The notes under the pieces are model-generated. The model had not been told where the DNA came from. It did no database searches and saw only the letters and a program-made list of their open reading frames with translations. Position numbers and translations under genes: made by a program. Positions 61,759-64,000 of a stretch of DNA of 64,000 bases are shown piece by piece; position 1 is the first letter of the stretch; each line of letters begins with the position of its first letter. Source of the stretch: Brevibacterium aurantiacum (GTDB taxonomy: Bacteria; Actinomycetota; Actinomycetes; Actinomycetales; Brevibacteriaceae); assembly GCF_007558825.1 (NCBI RefSeq), contig NZ_VLTK01000008.1:62001-126000 (forward strand), written 5' to 3'.

Positions 61759-64000
61759 TCATTGCAGATGGGACGGGTCGAGACCGATGCTGCGACGGAT
61801 ACCGGAACGGATGCCGAAGCCTGCCACGATTGCGACCGCGAGCCCCGTGCCCATGACGATCCACGCACGCACAGGCACCTCGGAGGCCACGCGCTGCTCG
61901 TCAGCTTCTTGCGCGAATACCGTGTCGTCATCAACGTCGGATTTCTTCGCGGCATCCTTGTCCTTGCTGCTCGTGGACTGCTTTCCTCCGCCAGCCCCGC
62001 CAGCCGAGCCAGTGCCAGCCTGTCCGGAACCGGCCGCGCCGCCTCCGGCTCCGCCGGCGTTCTGCTGCTGGCCACCGTTGCCGGCTGCTGCGCTGTAGTC
62101 CCCGGCTCCCGGCGCATAGTCGCCGAGCGAAATGGTCACCGGTTCGGCCGCCTTGTAGAAATCGCGGACCCCGCCCGAGGTGAACCAATACGAGTACTGG
62201 CCGGTCTTGTGCTGGAAGTCGACGAAGCTCTGTGGGAACGATCCCCAGTAGTCGGAGTTCTCACCATCCTTCTTCGCTTGAGCCGAGGCGTTCTCATCCG
62301 AGCCGCCCACCGCACTGCCCGACGATCCCTGCTTGCCTTTGCTGTCATACTTCACGCCGAGGTAGTCGGGGGTGGCGGTGATGTGGCCGTCATCGAGGAG
62401 GGCATCGACATCGACCTTGGCGAAGTTCGCCATCGTCACCGATTCAGCCTTGAGCGTCACCCACTTCGAGGAGTCGAACATGTCGGCTCCGTAGCCGCTG
62501 AGGCTCGCGGTGAGCGTGCCCTTGCCGCTGGAGTCGACCTCGAGCTTAGGATCGGTGGCCGACCAGTAGGTCATGCCGCCGTAGAACGCGACGGTGAAGC
62601 TGCCCTTCCATTGGACGGTGACTCCGGAATCGGTTTCGCTGACCTCGCCGCTCTTGATCGCCACACGCGACTGTGTCCAGGACCCCTTACGTGAGGTCGA
62701 GACCGACTCGCCGGTGGGATCGAGGCACCTGTTGTCCCAGGATGCTTCCTTGAAGGTCGAACCCTCCGGTTTTTCGATCGTGACATTCCCCGACTTCGAT
62801 GCGTAGAAGCCACCTCCGCCGCTCGGCCAGACCTTGGCACCGCCGGAGTCCTTCGACTTGCCTGCGACGAGGAAGTTGCAGCCGCCGTAGAACGCACCGC
62901 CGTTGGCTTCCTGATTGAGCGACCAGTACAGGGTTGCCGAGCCATCGCCCGAAGTGCCGGTCTTGCCGTCATCGCCCGAGCCTTTGTCACCAGAACCGTC
63001 ATCGCCCGCACCGCTGCCGTCATCACCGGGATTGTCCGGGTCGGGGGTGTGGTCACCGTCCCCCGGCTCCTCGACCGATTGGCTGTAGGAGACCTTCAGG
63101 GGGTTCGTCTTCTTCCGCGGCTGGATCGAGGTGCTTGCACCGTCGGTCGTGTACCAGTATGAGTCCTGACCGGTATCGACGTTGAAGTCGATCCAGTCCT
63201 GAGGCATCGCACCCCACCAGGATTGGTTGTCGGCAGTCTGCTTCGCCTGCGGGTTGCGGCCGTCCGTGTCGGTCTTCACGTCGAGGTAGTCGGGAGTGAA
63301 TTCGAACCCGGTGTCTTGTATGTCGACCTTCCCCTTCTGGAGCTCGACGATGGTTCCCTTCTTGGGAGTCAGCTCCTTCCAGACGCTCGGATCGTCCATG
63401 TCAGCGCCATACCCGGAGTAGGTTCCGGTGATGGTGCCCTGGCCGTTCTCAACCGTCAGGGTGGGATCGGAGATGGTCCAGTACGTCATGCCGCCGTAGT
63501 AGACGAAAGTCCAGGAACCCTTCCAGGTGATGGCGGCATTGTCGGCGGCAGGATCGACGGTGCCCTGACCGTTCGTGATCCTCACAATGTCTCCGGTGTG
63601 ATTGGGCTTCGCTGTCGTATTCGTCGCTCCATTGACCAAGGTGCCGTCGGCAGATTTACACCTAGATGCAAATGTACTGTATGTGTTGTCGGTCTTGACG
63701 ATCGAAACGTTTCCGTCGGTGAAGTTTCCGGAGTCATCGGTGCCGGCGAGTTTCGCGGTGTCCTCGGCTGTCCACACCTTCGAAAGCCCCGCGTCGCCGG
63801 CCTTGCCCGCGGTTAGGAAGTTGCACCCTCCGAAATAGGAACCGCCGGTCGACTCGTCGTTGACCGACCATTCGAAGACGGCATCGTCAATCGTGCTCTC
63901 GCCTTCGGTGGGAGCGGTTGTCGAATCATCAGTCGCCGAGCTCGTCGTCCCGGGAGTCGAGTACGGCGCGGTCATGGCTCGTGCCGGAGCACCGAGGCCG
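61759..64000 (-). CDS. htaA: Two-domain HtaA haem-binding surface protein (5'-truncated by window edge)
   Basis: The frame continues past the right edge, so the signal peptide is not seen; at least 747 residues are present. Two HtaA domains: the first around AVFEWSVNDESTGGSYFGGC to SYWYTTDG, the second around LYWSLNQEANGGAFYGGC to YSYWFTSGG. Each has GGMTYW, GYGADM, a TPDYL motif and a WG..P..F(I)DF block. A DDGSGDK-type acidic linker separates the domains. The tail has a Gly/Ala-rich stretch, then one membrane helix (AWIVMGTGLAVAIVAGFGI) and a short basic end, but no LPxTG. HtaA proteins take haem from host or food proteins and pass it to HmuT. Confidence 0.9.
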   Translation of the reverse strand, partial: GLGAPARAMTAPYSTPGTTSSATDDSTTAPTEGESTIDDAVFEWSVNDESTGGSYFGGCNFLTAGKAGDAGLSKVWTAEDTAKLAGTDDSGNFTDGNVSIVKTDNTYSTFASRCKSADGTLVNGATNTTAKPNHTGDIVRITNGQGTVDPAADNAAITWKGSWTFVYYGGMTYWTISDPTLTVENGQGTITGTYSGYGADMDDPSVWKELTPKKGTIVELQKGKVDIQDTGFEFTPDYLDVKTDTDGRNPQAKQTADNQSWWGAMPQDWIDFNVDTGQDSYWYTTDGASTSIQPRKKTNPLKVSYSQSVEEPGDGDHTPDPDNPGDDGSGAGDDGSGDKGSGDDGKTGTSGDGSATLYWSLNQEANGGAFYGGCNFLVAGKSKDSGGAKVWPSGGGGFYASKSGNVTIEKPEGSTFKEASWDNRCLDPTGESVSTSRKGSWTQSRVAIKSGEVSETDSGVTVQWKGSFTVAFYGGMTYWSATDPKLEVDSSGKGTLTASLSGYGADMFDSSKWVTLKAESVTMANFAKVDVDALLDDGHITATPDYLGVKYDSKGKQGSSGSAVGGSDENASAQAKKDGENSDYWGSFPQSFVDFQHKTGQYSYWFTSGGVRDFYKAAEPVTISLGDYAPGAGDYSAAAGNGGQQQNAGGAGGGAAGSGQAGTGSAGGAGGGKQSTSSKDKDAAKKSDVDDDTVFAQEADEQRVASEVPVRAWIVMGTGLAVAIVAGFGIRSGIRRSIGLDPSHLQ

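Overview
The window is high-GC DNA with actinobacterial gene styles: GTG starts, 4-bp ATGA overlaps, IdeR/DtxR-type iron boxes, a sortase-anchored wall protein and an HtaA haem protein. Gene content fits Brevibacterium or a close relative; this is an inference, since no rRNA or other taxonomic marker is present.

Left part (1-24.5 kb). A class II HMG-CoA reductase (cut by the left edge) is divergent from an MHS-type MFS transporter. A long leftward operon-like array follows: an oligopeptide-type ABC transporter (two permeases, lipoprotein, two ATPases), then HyuA, HyuB, a family III CoA-transferase and a crotonase, ending in a GAF/PucR regulator gene. HyuB appears to carry an acetone-carboxylase-gamma-like tail. 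Next come a frameshifted FAD amine oxidoreductase, a YtcJ-type amidohydrolase, a second MHS transporter, a divergent LysR regulator, an aminotransferase whose native start is broken by a 10-bp tandem duplication, and a small HNH-repeat protein.

Centre (24.6-43.7 kb). This is a complete catecholate siderophore locus. Leftward: IroB-like C-glycosyltransferase, IroC-like fused ABC exporter, EntA, EntC, EntE, EntB and a phosphopantetheinyl transferase. Rightward: Fes/IroD-type esterase and an EntF-like C-A-T-TE synthetase whose pocket residues read as serine-specific. Two IdeR-like boxes lie in the divergent promoter. A third stands before an HmuTUV-like haem/siderophore importer. The set predicts a glucosylated enterobactin (salmochelin-type) siderophore in an actinobacterium.

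Right part (43.7-64 kb). A scarred region holds LtrA, IS3, ISL3 and IS4/IS1634-type relics, a 5'-truncated malate synthase pseudogene, a wall-anchored ice-binding-like (DUF3494) protein with 42-bp repeats, and a decayed ISL3 element. Then comes an AT-richer operon (50.2-57.2 kb): GntR regulator, PuuE-like polysaccharide-deacetylase/allantoinase-family hydrolase, a family 1 ABC importer and a leaderless NMT1/THI5-like protein, with two sharp palindromes as candidate operators. After it lie an apparently intact IS1202-like element, about 2 kb of degenerate DNA, and an HtaA two-domain haem-binding protein running off the right edge.

All functions were assigned by reading translations and recalling family motifs; no database search was run.
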